From Bacteroidota bacterium (GTDB taxonomy: Bacteria > Bacteroidota > Bacteroidia > UKL13-3), in NCBI GenBank assembly GCA_027484685.1, contig JAIXSO010000062.1:1-64000 (forward strand): a DNA stretch of 64,000 nt, read 5' to 3'. How positions within the stretch are numbered: position 1 is the first letter of the stretch; every line of letters starts with the position of its first letter. A program made the position numbers and the translations under genes. Positions 9,385-17,758 of this stretch are shown piece after piece. The notes beneath the pieces are model-generated. The model did no database searches and was not told where the DNA came from. It saw only the letters and a program-made list of their open reading frames with translations.

Positions 9385-9876
9385 CTAGTTTAATTCAATT
9401 TCTTGGTTAACAATAAAAGTAAAATCTTGGTTAGGTTCAATTAAATATCCTTTAACACCTGCACTGTTAGCGCATGTAACATCTCGTTCTTTATCGCCAA
9501 TCATAAAACTTTTACTTGGGTCAATATTATATTTTGCAATGGCTTTTTCAACCATTAAACTGCTTGGTTTACGGCAAAGGCAAGCACTTGTTTCTGGGTG
9601 GTGCGGGCAATAGTATATTTCAGTAAATTCAAAACCATTTTTTTTACTTTCTTCTTGCAAAAAATCATGCATTTCTGCCAAAGTTTTATGGTTGTATTGT
9701 TGCTTTGCAATGCCCCCTTGGTTGGTAATTACAAAAAGTAAGTACCCTTTTTGGTGCAAATTCTTTAAATTTTCATAAATATGAGGCAATAATTTAAAAT
9801 CACTAAATTGTTTTATATAGTCCCCAATTTCAAGGTTTAACACACCATCACGGTCAAAAAAAGCTGCTTTGTTCAA
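9385..9876 (-). CDS. gmhB: HAD-family heptose-bisphosphate phosphatase-like protein
   Basis: A 163-residue HAD-superfamily phosphatase of the GmhB/HisB-N subgroup. The nucleophile motif AAFFDRDGVLN, the threonine motif FVITNQGG and the acidic motif MIGDKERDV are all intact. The zinc loop YYCPHHPETSACLCRKP carries the Cys/His ligands characteristic of D-glycero-D-manno-heptose 1,7-bisphosphate 7-phosphatase, which acts in the ADP-heptose route to LPS. Histidinol-phosphatase activity is the alternative. It is divergently transcribed from the glycosyltransferase at 9957. Confidence 0.82.
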   Translation of the reverse strand: MNKAAFFDRDGVLNLEIGDYIKQFSDFKLLPHIYENLKNLHQKGYLLFVITNQGGIAKQQYNHKTLAEMHDFLQEESKKNGFEFTEIYYCPHHPETSACLCRKPSSLMVEKAIAKYNIDPSKSFMIGDKERDVTCANSAGVKGYLIEPNQDFTFIVNQEIELN

Positions 9877-9956
9877 AACTATTTTGTAATAAATTTTGCT
9901 TCAATAATAATGTAAATTGTAAAATATTCCGTTTAAGATTATTATTGAAAAAATTT

Positions 9957-10682
9957 ATGAACAATAAAATAGTAATTATACCAACCTATAACGAGATTGA
10001 TAATGCTGAAAATATCATTAGAAAAGTAATGAGTTTGCAGCCCGAATTTGATTTACTGATTGTGGATGATAATTCGCCCGATGGCACGGGTAATATTGTT
10101 ATAAATTTACAAAAAGAGTTTAACAGACTTCACTTGCTTTCGCGTAAAGAAAAAAATGGCTTAGGCACTGCTTATATCGAAGGTTTTAAATGGTGTTTAC
10201 AACGTAAATACGATTATATTTTTGAAATGGATGCCGATTTTAGCCACAATCCTGATGATTTGATTAGGCTTTATAAAGCTTGCGAAGAAGGAGCTGATTT
10301 AGCCATAGGTTCAAGGTATATTACAGGGGTTAATGTGGTAAATTGGCCCATGAATAGGGTTTTAATGAGTTACTATGCAAGTAGTTATGTAAGAATGATT
10401 ACTGGTATGAATATTCGCGATACTACTGCTGGTTTTGTTTGTTATAAACGTAATTTATTAGAAACCATTGAACTTGACAAAATTAAATTTAGAGGTTATG
10501 CTTTTCAAATTGAAATGAAATTTACGGCTTCAAAATATGGTTTTAAAATAGTTGAAGTTCCTATTATTTTTACTGATAGAACGCAAGGCGAATCAAAAAT
10601 GAGCAAAGGAATTTTTAAAGAAGCCATTTTAGGTGTAATTAGTTTAAAAATAAAAAGCTTGTTTAGAAATTATAAAAGATAA
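9957..10682 (+). CDS. Polyprenol-phosphate mannosyltransferase-like GT2 enzyme
   Basis: A family-2 glycosyltransferase of about 241 residues resembling dolichol-phosphate mannose synthase. It transfers a sugar from a nucleotide donor to a polyprenyl phosphate at the cytoplasmic membrane. Motifs visible: VIIPTYNEIDNAENII, LLIVDDNSPDGTG, the metal-binding EMDADFSHNPDDL, and the acceptor region FTDRTQGESKMS. There is no C-terminal membrane domain, as in the soluble/peripheral type. ATG at 9957 is preferred over an in-frame TTG at 9945. nadC follows in the same direction after 37 bp. Confidence 0.88.
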   Translation: MNNKIVIIPTYNEIDNAENIIRKVMSLQPEFDLLIVDDNSPDGTGNIVINLQKEFNRLHLLSRKEKNGLGTAYIEGFKWCLQRKYDYIFEMDADFSHNPDDLIRLYKACEEGADLAIGSRYITGVNVVNWPMNRVLMSYYASSYVRMITGMNIRDTTAGFVCYKRNLLETIELDKIKFRGYAFQIEMKFTASKYGFKIVEVPIIFTDRTQGESKMSKGIFKEAILGVISLKIKSLFRNYKR

Positions 10683-10719
10683 TTAGTAGAAATCTTTTAT
10701 TTATACAATTAAAATATCC

Positions 10720-11574
10720 ATGGAAAATTTATTACGAAACCCTGATGTACAAGCATATATTGATATTGCTTTGAGGGAAGATATTGGCTCAGGCGATCAT
10801 AGTTCATTGGCTTGCATTAGCACAGAAAAAGCTGGTAATGCTTATTGTGTGGCTAAAGACAATGGTGTTATTTGTGGTTTGCCATTAGCCGAATACATTT
10901 TTAAAAAAGTAGATTCTGCTTTGGTTTTTAAGCCAAATTTTAATGATGGTGATGAAATAAAAGTAGGAGATATAGTTTTTACAGTTGAAGGCAAATCTAT
11001 TTCAATTTTAACTGCAGAGCGTTTGGTATTAAATTTTATGCAACGTTTAAGTGGCGTAGCTACGCAAAGTAGGTTTATTAGTAATTTAATTAAAGATTAC
11101 AAAACCAAGGTATTGGATACTAGAAAAACCACTCCAGGTATGCGTTTATTTGAAAAATATGCGGTAAAAGTAGGTGGTAGTTTTAATCACAGAATCGGGC
11201 TTTATGATATGATTATGTTAAAGGATAATCATATTGATTTTGCAGGTGGAATTGCTCAAGCCATTGAAAAAACACATCTTTATTTACAGGATAACAACTT
11301 AGATTTAAAAATAGAAGTTGAAACCCGCAATTTAGATGAAGTAAAACAAGTTTTAAATAAAGGTGGAGTGCACCGAATTATGCTTGATAACTTTACTCCA
11401 GAATTACTAAAAGAAGCAATAGTTTTAATTGACGGAAAATATGAAACCGAAGCCAGTGGTGGAATTACGAAAGAAACCATTGCTAATTTTGCTGCTTCGG
11501 GCGTTGATTTCATTTCTGTTGGAGCATTAACTCACTCTGCAAAAAGTATTGACCTGAGTTTGAAAGTTTCTTAG
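10720..11574 (+). CDS. nadC: Nicotinate-nucleotide pyrophosphorylase (carboxylating)
   Basis: Quinolinate phosphoribosyltransferase makes nicotinate mononucleotide from quinolinate and PRPP in de novo NAD synthesis. The 284-residue length is standard. Signature stretches are LREDIGSGDHSS near the start, FMQRLSGVATQSRFI, the substrate-binding DTRKTTPGMRLFEKYAVKVG, MLKDNHI, and the barrel end EASGGITKETIANFAASGVDFISVGALTHS. No nadA or nadB lies nearby. Confidence 0.95.
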   Translation: MENLLRNPDVQAYIDIALREDIGSGDHSSLACISTEKAGNAYCVAKDNGVICGLPLAEYIFKKVDSALVFKPNFNDGDEIKVGDIVFTVEGKSISILTAERLVLNFMQRLSGVATQSRFISNLIKDYKTKVLDTRKTTPGMRLFEKYAVKVGGSFNHRIGLYDMIMLKDNHIDFAGGIAQAIEKTHLYLQDNNLDLKIEVETRNLDEVKQVLNKGGVHRIMLDNFTPELLKEAIVLIDGKYETEASGGITKETIANFAASGVDFISVGALTHSAKSIDLSLKVS

Positions 11575-11658
11575 TTTAAAAAGTGTTAAAGTGTTTATGT
11601 TTTTAGGTGCATATAATTAATCTATTTTATTCTTAATTCAACATTCATAATTTCAAAA

Positions 11659-12561
11659 GTGTGGAACTCATACATAACAGGTTTTAAGGCATATTTACAG
11701 TTAGAAAAATCGCTAGCAACAAATAGTATTGAAGCTTATGTAAGAGATGTTGAAAAACTTTGTCAATATTTAACTATAAAAAACATTGAATTACAGCCCA
11801 ATGAACTTACCATTCATGTTTTTAGAGATTTTTTAAAATTTATAAACGAGTTAGGAATAAATAATACCAGCCAAGCCAGGATTATTAGTGGTTTAAAAGC
11901 TTTTTTTCATTTTTTAGAAATGGAAGATTTAATTAAAAATAATCCCATTACTTTAATTGAAAGCCCAAAAGTTACTCGTAAAATACCTGATACTTTAGAT
12001 GTGTATGAAATAGATTTAATGCTTGCCACATTAGATTTAAGTAAGGATGAAGCCACTCGAAATCATGCCATCATTGAAACCATGTTTAGTTGTGGTTTGC
12101 GAGTAAGCGAAGTAATTAATTTAAAACTTACCGATATTTATGCTACTGATGAATTTATAAGGGTAATTGGTAAGGGTAATAAAGAGCGCTTGGTGCCTAT
12201 TTCTGAAAGAGCGTTAAAAGAAATTGATATTTATACCAATAGCATCAGAAATAAATTAACCATTGATAAGGATTGCACTGATATTATTTTTTTAAACAAA
12301 AGAGGTAAAAAACTAAGTAGAGTTTATATTTTTTTAATAATTAAAGAAATGGCTGCTATGGCTGGAATTAAGAAAAATATTAGCCCGCATACTTTGCGTC
12401 ATTCATTTGCTACCAGTTTGGTAGAGGCAGGTGCCGATTTGCGCTCTGTGCAGCAAATGCTTGGTCATGAAAGTATTACTACAACCGAAATTTACACACA
12501 TATTAGCAAAGAATATTTGCATGAAGTGATTACAAATTTTCATCCACGCGGTAAAGTATAA
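11659..12561 (+). CDS. xerD: Tyrosine recombinase XerD
   Basis: A 300-residue tyrosine recombinase of the Xer type, which resolves chromosome dimers at dif with FtsK. The N-terminal SAM-like DNA-binding domain (KSLATNSIEAYVRDVEKL) is followed by the catalytic domain. That domain carries R in CGLRVSEV, K in GKGNKERLVP, HxxR in SPHTLRHSFATSL, H in LGHESITTTEIYTH, and the nucleophilic Y in the same stretch. The start is GTG at 11659: the N-terminal helix needs these residues and no ATG is in frame upstream. The backbone setting and standard length argue for housekeeping XerD rather than an island integrase. Confidence 0.88.
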   Translation: MWNSYITGFKAYLQLEKSLATNSIEAYVRDVEKLCQYLTIKNIELQPNELTIHVFRDFLKFINELGINNTSQARIISGLKAFFHFLEMEDLIKNNPITLIESPKVTRKIPDTLDVYEIDLMLATLDLSKDEATRNHAIIETMFSCGLRVSEVINLKLTDIYATDEFIRVIGKGNKERLVPISERALKEIDIYTNSIRNKLTIDKDCTDIIFLNKRGKKLSRVYIFLIIKEMAAMAGIKKNISPHTLRHSFATSLVEAGADLRSVQQMLGHESITTTEIYTHISKEYLHEVITNFHPRGKV

Positions 12562-12591
12562 TTCCCTATTTTTGAAATTCAATTGTTAAAT

Positions 12592-13257
12592 ATGATAAAA
12601 CGTAATTTTAAAGCCATACTTTTTTTTAGTCTTTTATTCATTGCATTTTCTTTTGCTCAAAAGCCAACTGTAAAAATTGCCAAACTCAAGTACAATGGTG
12701 GTGGCGATTGGTATGCCAATAAAACATCTTTGCCTAATTTAATTAAGTTTTGCAACGATAATTTAAAAATGGGTTTGGTACCAGAAGAAGATATTGTTGA
12801 AGTTGGTAGTAAAGACATTTTCAACTATCCTTTTATTCATTTAACTGGGCATGGCAATATTGTTTTTAATAAACAAGAGGCCGAAAATTTGCGCAATTAT
12901 TTAATGGCAGGTGGCTTTTTACATGCTGATGATAATTATGGTTTAAACTTGTTTTTTAGAAGAGAAATGAAAAAAGTTTTTCCTGAATTAGAGTTTGTAG
13001 AATTACCGTGGAGTCATCCTATTTACCATCAAAAATTTGATTTTAACAAAGGATTACCGAAAGTGCATGAGCACGATGGTAAATCACCACAAGGCTTTGG
13101 ATTAATTTATAAAGGTAAATTGGTATGTTTTTATACTTATGAATGTGATTTAGGTAACGGTTGGGAAGACCAAGATATTTACAACGACCCAGAACCAGTA
13201 AGACAGCAAGCTTTAAAAATGGGTGCAAATATCTTGCAATATGCTTTTATTCAATAG
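12592..13257 (+). CDS. DUF4159 domain exported protein
   Basis: A protein of about 221 residues with an N-terminal signal peptide (to about FAQK) followed by a complete DUF4159 domain. The hallmarks are AKLKYNGGGDWYANKTSLPN at the beginning, FIHLTGHGN, the GGFLHADDNYG loop and LPWSHPIYH. The fold is thought to resemble a glutamine-amidotransferase-like domain. It is common in Bacteroidota and of unknown function. I chose ATG at 12592; an in-frame TTG lies 9 bp upstream. It follows xerD after 30 bp and may share its transcript. Confidence 0.82.
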   Translation: MIKRNFKAILFFSLLFIAFSFAQKPTVKIAKLKYNGGGDWYANKTSLPNLIKFCNDNLKMGLVPEEDIVEVGSKDIFNYPFIHLTGHGNIVFNKQEAENLRNYLMAGGFLHADDNYGLNLFFRREMKKVFPELEFVELPWSHPIYHQKFDFNKGLPKVHEHDGKSPQGFGLIYKGKLVCFYTYECDLGNGWEDQDIYNDPEPVRQQALKMGANILQYAFIQ

Positions 13258-13357
13258 TTTTAAAAAAATTACATCATTTTTTTGTTATTTTAAAATTATT
13301 TCTATAAATCTGCATTTTGAAGTAAATTAAACACAATCTAAATTAATAAACTAAACA

Positions 13358-14191
13358 ATGAAAAACAGATTTTTACAATTATCAATGGTTGCTTTAACAG
13401 CTGGTTCGTTATTATTTGCTAGCTGTAGCAAGGAAGAGTCTTCATCAAGTACTCCAGCAGATACAGGAATCGCTGTGTCAGAAACAAACACATCTGTAAT
13501 TAATAAGTACACTGGATCAAGATGCGGTCCTTGTGGAAGTTGGGGATGGGATATGGCTATTGAACTTATTGATTACTCTCCAAAAGCATGTTATGTTGGA
13601 ACATTTAGTCAAAACTTTGTAGCAGAAGAATTTATTACTCCAACTGCAACAGCATGGGATGATGAATTAGGAGTTACTGGTTATCCTACATTTGCAGTTA
13701 ATCATGTATTACAATTAGATAGAACTAGCGGTGTAAATGTAACTTCTGAAAAAGCAAAATGTAAGGCTGCAATTGATGCGCACGCTGCTGCGGCTGTTCA
13801 AGCTAATGTTGGATTCAAGACTTCTTGGACACAAGATGCAGAAGGTTTTTGGACAGTTGCTGTAGATTCTAGAACTAAATTTTTCAAAGACAATTCAGGT
13901 GATTATTATGTTGGTTGTTATTTGCTTGAAGATAAAGCAATTGGTAAGCAATCAGGTCATACTCCTTCTGTTGGTGTTGAACATCACCACGTTTTAAGAC
14001 AAGCATTCGAAGGTTTAAATTATGGTTATTTAGCTGCTAGTGATCCAAAAGCAGGTAAAACAATTGATAAAAAATATACTATGATCTTGCCTAAAAATTA
14101 CGTGAAAGAAAATATTGAAATCCTTTTTGTTATTTGGAAGAAAAATGGCTCAAAATATACTTTTGTTAACGCTAGTACAGACCAAAAGTAA
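13358..14191 (+). CDS. Omp28-related lipoprotein with thioredoxin-like motif
   Basis: A 277-residue protein with a lipoprotein signal peptide (lipobox LLFASC, then Lys and acidic residues typical of surface export in Bacteroidota). It resembles the Omp28 family of outer-membrane proteins. Early in the mature part it has YTGSRCGPCGSWGW, a CxxC arrangement like a thioredoxin active site, and then a TPTATAWDDELGVTGYPTFA segment that parallels the cis-proline loop of thioredoxins. A redox or disulfide function is therefore conceivable but unproven. A terminator follows the stop. Confidence 0.75.
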   Translation: MKNRFLQLSMVALTAGSLLFASCSKEESSSSTPADTGIAVSETNTSVINKYTGSRCGPCGSWGWDMAIELIDYSPKACYVGTFSQNFVAEEFITPTATAWDDELGVTGYPTFAVNHVLQLDRTSGVNVTSEKAKCKAAIDAHAAAAVQANVGFKTSWTQDAEGFWTVAVDSRTKFFKDNSGDYYVGCYLLEDKAIGKQSGHTPSVGVEHHHVLRQAFEGLNYGYLAASDPKAGKTIDKKYTMILPKNYVKENIEILFVIWKKNGSKYTFVNASTDQK

Positions 14192-14206
14192 TAAGAAAAC
14201 ATTCTT

Positions 14207-14242
14207 AAAAAACCTTACTTTAGAAATAAAGTAAGGTTTTTT
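14207..14242. terminator. Bidirectional terminator between the Omp28-like gene and rnhB
   Basis: AAAAAACCTTACTTTA (14207-14222) and TAAAGTAAGGTTTTTT (14227-14242) form a 16-bp perfect stem with a GAAA loop. It lies between two convergent genes and has A/T runs at both ends, so it can end transcription from either side. Confidence 0.88.
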
Positions 14243-14246
14243 TGTT

Positions 14247-14846
14247 TTAAAACAACTCCAACTGCTCTTTTAAAAGCCTGAACGTTTTTCTATGATAAGG
14301 CGTAATGCCATATTTTTCAATGGCTGCTCTGTGTTTTAAAGTGCCATAGCCTTTGTTTTCATTCCAAGCATAATTAGGAAATTCAGCATGGTATTTTAGC
14401 ATCAGGTCATCTCTATGTGTTTTGGCTAAAATAGATGCAGCCGCAATGCTTTGGTATTTGGCATCACCTTTAATTATGCAAGTATGTGGAATGTTTTGGT
14501 AAAGAATAAACCGGTTTCCATCTATAATTAAATGTTCAGGTTTTATTGCTAACTTATCAATGGCTTTGTGCATACTCAAAAACGAAGCTTTTAAAATATT
14601 TACTTCATCTATTTGTTCGTTTGTAAAACTTGCCACCGCCCAAGCCAATGCTTTTTCTTCAATTTCAAACCTCAATTCTTCACGTTGCGAATGTGTTAAT
14701 TTTTTTGAATCGTCTAAATATTTAATGCGTTTGTGTTTATCTAAAATAACTGCTGCTGCAAATACAGGTCCAGCTAAGCAGCCTCGTCCAGCCTCATCGC
14801 AGCCAGCTTCTAATACATTGGTTTGGTAAAATTTAGTTAAAGCCAT
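14247..14846 (-). CDS. rnhB: Ribonuclease HII
   Basis: RNase HII cleaves RNA in RNA/DNA hybrids and starts ribonucleotide excision repair. The 199-residue protein has the catalytic start AGCDEAGRGCLAGPVFAAAV with the Asp-Glu pair, the IIDGNRF motif holding the third acidic residue, and SIAAASILAKTHRDDLM with the fourth. Length and order are standard. Its start overlaps the stop of the upstream TPR gene by one base, so the two are translationally coupled. Confidence 0.95.
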   Translation of the reverse strand: MALTKFYQTNVLEAGCDEAGRGCLAGPVFAAAVILDKHKRIKYLDDSKKLTHSQREELRFEIEEKALAWAVASFTNEQIDEVNILKASFLSMHKAIDKLAIKPEHLIIDGNRFILYQNIPHTCIIKGDAKYQSIAAASILAKTHRDDLMLKYHAEFPNYAWNENKGYGTLKHRAAIEKYGITPYHRKTFRLLKEQLELF

Positions 14847-15163
14847 TAGTATAAAATTTCGTCAATTAAAGCCCTAAATTCATTGGTAGTTTTTAAATCT
14901 TTTTGTTGTTTGGCAATTTCAATACCTTTTTCTAAAAATAAAATAGCTTTATCATTTTCGTTGCGTTCACTTAATAAAACCCCTAATTGGTATAAGCTAG
15001 CTACATGATTTTCGTCAAGCAGCAACACATTATTCAGCTGTTCAATGGTTTTATCAATTAGGTTAAGTCCTTTGTATTCCATAGCCAAAGCGTAATTTAA
15101 AAAAATATCGTTGGGCGTTTCTGCCAACATTTCTTGTAGTTTTAATAATCTGTTATTTTGCAT
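14846..15163 (-). CDS. Small tetratricopeptide-repeat protein
   Basis: A 105-residue protein made of about three TPR helix pairs (NYALAMEYKGLNLIDKTIEQ, SLYQLGVLLSERNENDKAIL). It has no signal peptide, so it is presumably cytoplasmic, and probably mediates a protein contact. It is coupled to rnhB by a one-base stop/start overlap and lies opposite etfB. No specific function can be assigned. Confidence 0.75.
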   Translation of the reverse strand: MQNNRLLKLQEMLAETPNDIFLNYALAMEYKGLNLIDKTIEQLNNVLLLDENHVASLYQLGVLLSERNENDKAILFLEKGIEIAKQQKDLKTTNEFRALIDEILY

Positions 15164-15224
15164 TAGGCTAAAAACAATTTTTAGATAATTTTGCTGCTCT
15201 TTTTAACAACAAAATTATCATTAT

Positions 15225-15962
15225 ATGAAGATATTAGTTTGTGTTAGCAATGTGCCAGACACCACAACAAAAGTAACTTTTACTGAAAACAATACCCAAT
15301 TTAATACAGCGGGTGTTCAGTTTATTATTAATCCTTACGATGAATTGTCGTTAACTCGTGGTTTGGAATTAACTGAAAAATTAGGTGGAACAGTTACAAC
15401 TATTACTGTAGGATTGGCTGATACAGAAGCTAGTATAAGAAAAGCATTAGCTATTGGAGCAACTGATGCAGTGCGTATTAATGCTGTGCCAACCGATGCT
15501 TATTTTGTAGCAGAGCAAATTGCTGCTTATGCCAAAGCCGAAAATTTTGATTTAATTTTTACAGGCCGCGAAAGCATTGATTACAATGGAGGACAAGTTT
15601 GTGGTTTATTAGCCGAAATGTTAGGCCTACCCTCGGTAAATGTAATTACTAGCATTGAAATTGATGGAACTACTGCTACCATGGAACGCGATATTGATGG
15701 TGGAAGAGAAAAACTAACAGCTAATTTACCTTTGGTAGTTAGTGCTCAAAAAGAGTTAACCGAACCAAGAATTCCTAATATGCGTGGTATTATGGCTGCA
15801 AGAACCAAACCTTTAAAAGTGGTAGAACCAGTTGCTTCTGAATTAACAAGCGCAGCAGTTGGTTTTGAATTACCAGCGCCAAAAGGTTCAGTTAAATTAA
15901 TTTCGGTAGAAGAAGCAGGTTCATTAATCAGCATTTTACATAACGAAGCGAAAATCATCTAA
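15225..15962 (+). CDS. etfB: Electron transfer flavoprotein beta subunit
   Basis: EtfB pairs with EtfA and takes electrons from acyl-CoA dehydrogenases towards the quinone pool; the beta subunit carries AMP. The 245-residue length fits. Diagnostic stretches are MKILVCVSNVPDTTTKV at the start, IINPYDELSLTRGLEL, the nucleotide-binding TGRESIDYNGGQVCGLLAEMLGLPSV, and the late PNMRGIMAARTKPLKVV signature. etfA follows after a 109-bp spacer that contains a repeated inverted element, which is unusual inside an etf operon. Confidence 0.95.
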   Translation: MKILVCVSNVPDTTTKVTFTENNTQFNTAGVQFIINPYDELSLTRGLELTEKLGGTVTTITVGLADTEASIRKALAIGATDAVRINAVPTDAYFVAEQIAAYAKAENFDLIFTGRESIDYNGGQVCGLLAEMLGLPSVNVITSIEIDGTTATMERDIDGGREKLTANLPLVVSAQKELTEPRIPNMRGIMAARTKPLKVVEPVASELTSAAVGFELPAPKGSVKLISVEEAGSLISILHNEAKII

Positions 15963-15964
15963 TT

Positions 15965-16054
15965 TAGCAACTAGCCTCTAGCTTCTAGCTACTGGCAAGA
16001 AAATATAAGTTTAACAATTAATAAAAAATCGCCAGAGGCCAGCTGCTAGCTGCC
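15965..16054. repeat. Interspersed inverted-repeat element, copy 1 (etfB-etfA spacer)
   Basis: AGCAACTAGCCTCTAGCTTC (from 15965) and GCCAGAGGCCAGCTGCTAGC (from 16031) are near-complementary arms around an AT-rich core. The same arms recur at 31117-31201. It lies between two genes that should be co-transcribed, so it would form a hairpin within the etf mRNA. Confidence 0.7.
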
Positions 16055-16071
16055 AAAGGCCTTACAAAAAA

Positions 16072-17043
16072 ATGAATATATTAGTATTTGCAGAACAAAT
16101 TGATGGTAGCTTTAAAAAATCGGCTTTTGAGGCCGTTAGTTATGCTAGCCAAATTGCACAAGCACATAATGGAACAGTTACCGCAGTAGTGCCTGGTAAT
16201 GTAGCCGATGATAAATTAGCCGAATTGGCAAAATTTGGTGCTAACAAAATAGTTAGTATCAAACATGATAATTTAAATGGATTTAACGCTGAAACTTACG
16301 CTAAAGTTATTTGCAACACAGCAACAGCCGAAGGGTCAAGTATTGTAGTTATTTCAAACACTTATTCAGGTAAATCAGTTGCGCCTCGTGTAGCTGCTCG
16401 TTTAAAAGCGGGTATTGCTAGCGGTGTAATTTCAATGCCAAACACAAGTGCAGGTTTTGTGGTTCGTAGAGGTGTGTTTTCAGGTAAAGCATTTGCCGAT
16501 GTAAACTTAACTACAACTGTAAAAGTGTTGGCTATTACTCCAAATACTTTTAACACTTTAGAAAATGCACAAGCAGTTAATATTGTGAATGCCGAAGCAG
16601 GTTTGGCTGATGCTGATTTTACAACAAAATCGGTAGAAATAAACAGAGTAACAGGTAAAATTCCATTAACTGAAGCTGAAATTGTTATCAGTGGTGGACG
16701 TGGTTTAAAAGGTCCCGAAAACTGGCACTTAGTAGAAGATTTAGCCAATGCTTTAGGTGCTGCAACTGCTTGTAGCAAACCTGTAAGCGATATGCACTGG
16801 AGACCACATAGCGAACACGTTGGTCAAACTGGAATTACCATTAAACCTAATTTGTACATTGCTATTGGTATTTCGGGCGCTATTCAGCATTTAGCTGGAG
16901 TTAGTTCTAGTAAAGTTATTGTAGCCATTAATAAAGATGCGGAAGCACCATTCTTTAAAGCTGCCGATTATGGAATAGTTGGAGATGCTTTTGAAATTAT
17001 GCCTAAAATTATTGAAGCAGCTAAGGCTTTTAAAGCTAACTAG
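16072..17043 (+). CDS. etfA: Electron transfer flavoprotein alpha subunit
   Basis: EtfA holds FAD and forms a heterodimer with EtfB in fatty-acid and amino-acid oxidation. The 323-residue protein has the N-terminal ETF domain (MNILVFAEQIDGSFKKSAFE). Its C-terminal FAD domain has ISGGRGLKGPENWHLVEDLA, HVGQTGITIKPNLYIAIGIS, GAIQHLAGVSSSKVIVAINK and YGIVGDAFEIMPKI. All are canonical. It is downstream of etfB in the same direction. Confidence 0.96.
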   Translation: MNILVFAEQIDGSFKKSAFEAVSYASQIAQAHNGTVTAVVPGNVADDKLAELAKFGANKIVSIKHDNLNGFNAETYAKVICNTATAEGSSIVVISNTYSGKSVAPRVAARLKAGIASGVISMPNTSAGFVVRRGVFSGKAFADVNLTTTVKVLAITPNTFNTLENAQAVNIVNAEAGLADADFTTKSVEINRVTGKIPLTEAEIVISGGRGLKGPENWHLVEDLANALGAATACSKPVSDMHWRPHSEHVGQTGITIKPNLYIAIGISGAIQHLAGVSSSKVIVAINKDAEAPFFKAADYGIVGDAFEIMPKIIEAAKAFKAN

Positions 17044-17075
17044 TTGTTAGTTGATGGTTGTCAGTTGATAGACCA
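17041..17075. repeat. Interspersed TTGTCAGTTGATAGACCA element, copy 1
   Basis: The stretch begins at the etfA stop codon and contains TTGTTAGTTGATGGTTGTCA and then GTTGATAGACCA. Close copies lie at 26926, 36411 and 41931, each directly behind a gene's stop codon region. Confidence 0.65.
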
Positions 17076-17076
17076 T

Positions 17077-17120
17077 AGCCTAAACGTTCACTGAGCGAAG
17101 TCGAAGTGCACGTTTAGGCT
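17077..17120. repeat. Intergenic inverted repeat with CGAAGTCGAAGTG core
   Basis: AGCCTAAACGT (17077-17087) pairs with ACGTTTAGGCT (17110-17120). The loop contains CACTGAGCGAAGTCGAAGTG, which itself begins and ends with complementary CACT and AGTG. Related arms occur at 26992-27053 and around 47205-47248. Confidence 0.75.
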
Positions 17121-17139
17121 CCGTTCAACGACCATATTG

Positions 17140-17203
17140 CCAAGGTTGGAACCATTTCAAACCTTCAAAAAAGTTCAATCATTTATTTGGTTGAACTTTT
17201 TTT
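17140..17203 (+). repeat. Terminator-bearing direct repeat, left copy, before the SdpI-family gene
   Basis: It starts with CCAAGGTTGG and ends with the hairpin AAAAAGTTCAA / TTGAACTTTTTTT around a 12-nt loop, a plausible terminator for etfA. The last 33 or so bases are identical to the copy at 17592-17653, so the SdpI-family gene is bracketed by direct repeats. Confidence 0.85.
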
Positions 17204-17231
17204 GTTTTTGTAAATCAATAAAATACATTTG
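17201..17231 (+). promoter_or_regulatory. Bacteroidota-type promoter for the SdpI-family gene
   Basis: TTTG at 17201-17204 (-33) and TACATTTG at 17224-17231 (-7, consensus TAnnTTTG) are separated by 19 bp, the consensus distance for the Bacteroidota housekeeping sigma factor. The gene starts 18 bp downstream. Confidence 0.55.
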
Positions 17232-17248
17232 TTTAAAATAATCACCAC

Positions 17249-17569
17249 ATGGATAAAACATTTTATGCATCAATCATTTTATTAACTGTAAGCATAATAT
17301 TTAAGGTTTTTAACCCTAAAGAAATAAATAAATTTTTCGGTTATAGAACTTTTCAATCAATGAGTTCGAAAGAAAATTGGATTTATGCCAATAAATTATC
17401 AGCTAAATTTTCCATATATACTTTTTCTTTATTATTGCTAGTTTCACTAATTGGAAATTTGTTAAGTTTAGATTATGAAAAATATTATTGGGCAATTTGT
17501 GGAGGAGGTATTTTAATATCAATGTTTTACATTGAATATAAATTGAAATTTGGTGAGAAAAAGTTTTAA
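17249..17569 (+). CDS. SdpI/YhfL-family small membrane protein
   Basis: A 106-residue protein with three predicted membrane segments (residues about 5-20, 53-71 and 80-98). The loop GYRTFQSMSSKENWIYAN between the first two matches the SdpI family signature. Bacillus SdpI is an immunity protein and signal transducer for the SdpC toxin, but most family members have no known toxin partner and none is visible here. The gene has its own promoter and is bracketed by 62-64 bp direct repeats, each ending in a terminator, so it is an isolated cassette. Confidence 0.8.
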   Translation: MDKTFYASIILLTVSIIFKVFNPKEINKFFGYRTFQSMSSKENWIYANKLSAKFSIYTFSLLLLVSLIGNLLSLDYEKYYWAICGGGILISMFYIEYKLKFGEKKF

Positions 17570-17591
17570 TTACTACAATAACAATTTTTAA

Positions 17592-17653
17592 CCAAGGTTG
17601 GTATCTTTACCAACCTTAAAAAGTTCAATCATTTATTTGGTTGAACTTTTTTT
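17592..17653 (+). repeat. Terminator-bearing direct repeat, right copy, after the SdpI-family gene
   Basis: CCAAGGTTGG (17592-17601) is followed by a CCAACC segment and then the same AAAAAGTTCAA / TTGAACTTTTTTT hairpin as at 17140-17203. It can serve as the terminator of the SdpI-family gene. Confidence 0.85.
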
Positions 17654-17758
17654 ATAATAAATACCTTTAAAATACTGTTATTTGTAGCCATTATTTAACA
17701 AACACTTATTTTATAAATTCAGTGTAATCTGTGAAATCTGTGGCTAAACAATACAACA

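Noticed and set aside
11659-12561. Tyrosine recombinase considered as an island integrase
   Set aside because: It is 38 kb from the tRNA and island, of standard XerD length and sequence, and sits among housekeeping genes.
16362-16778. Minus-strand ORF of 138 codons inside etfA
   Set aside because: Antisense shadow caused by codon bias of etfA; the sense frame is an intact EtfA.
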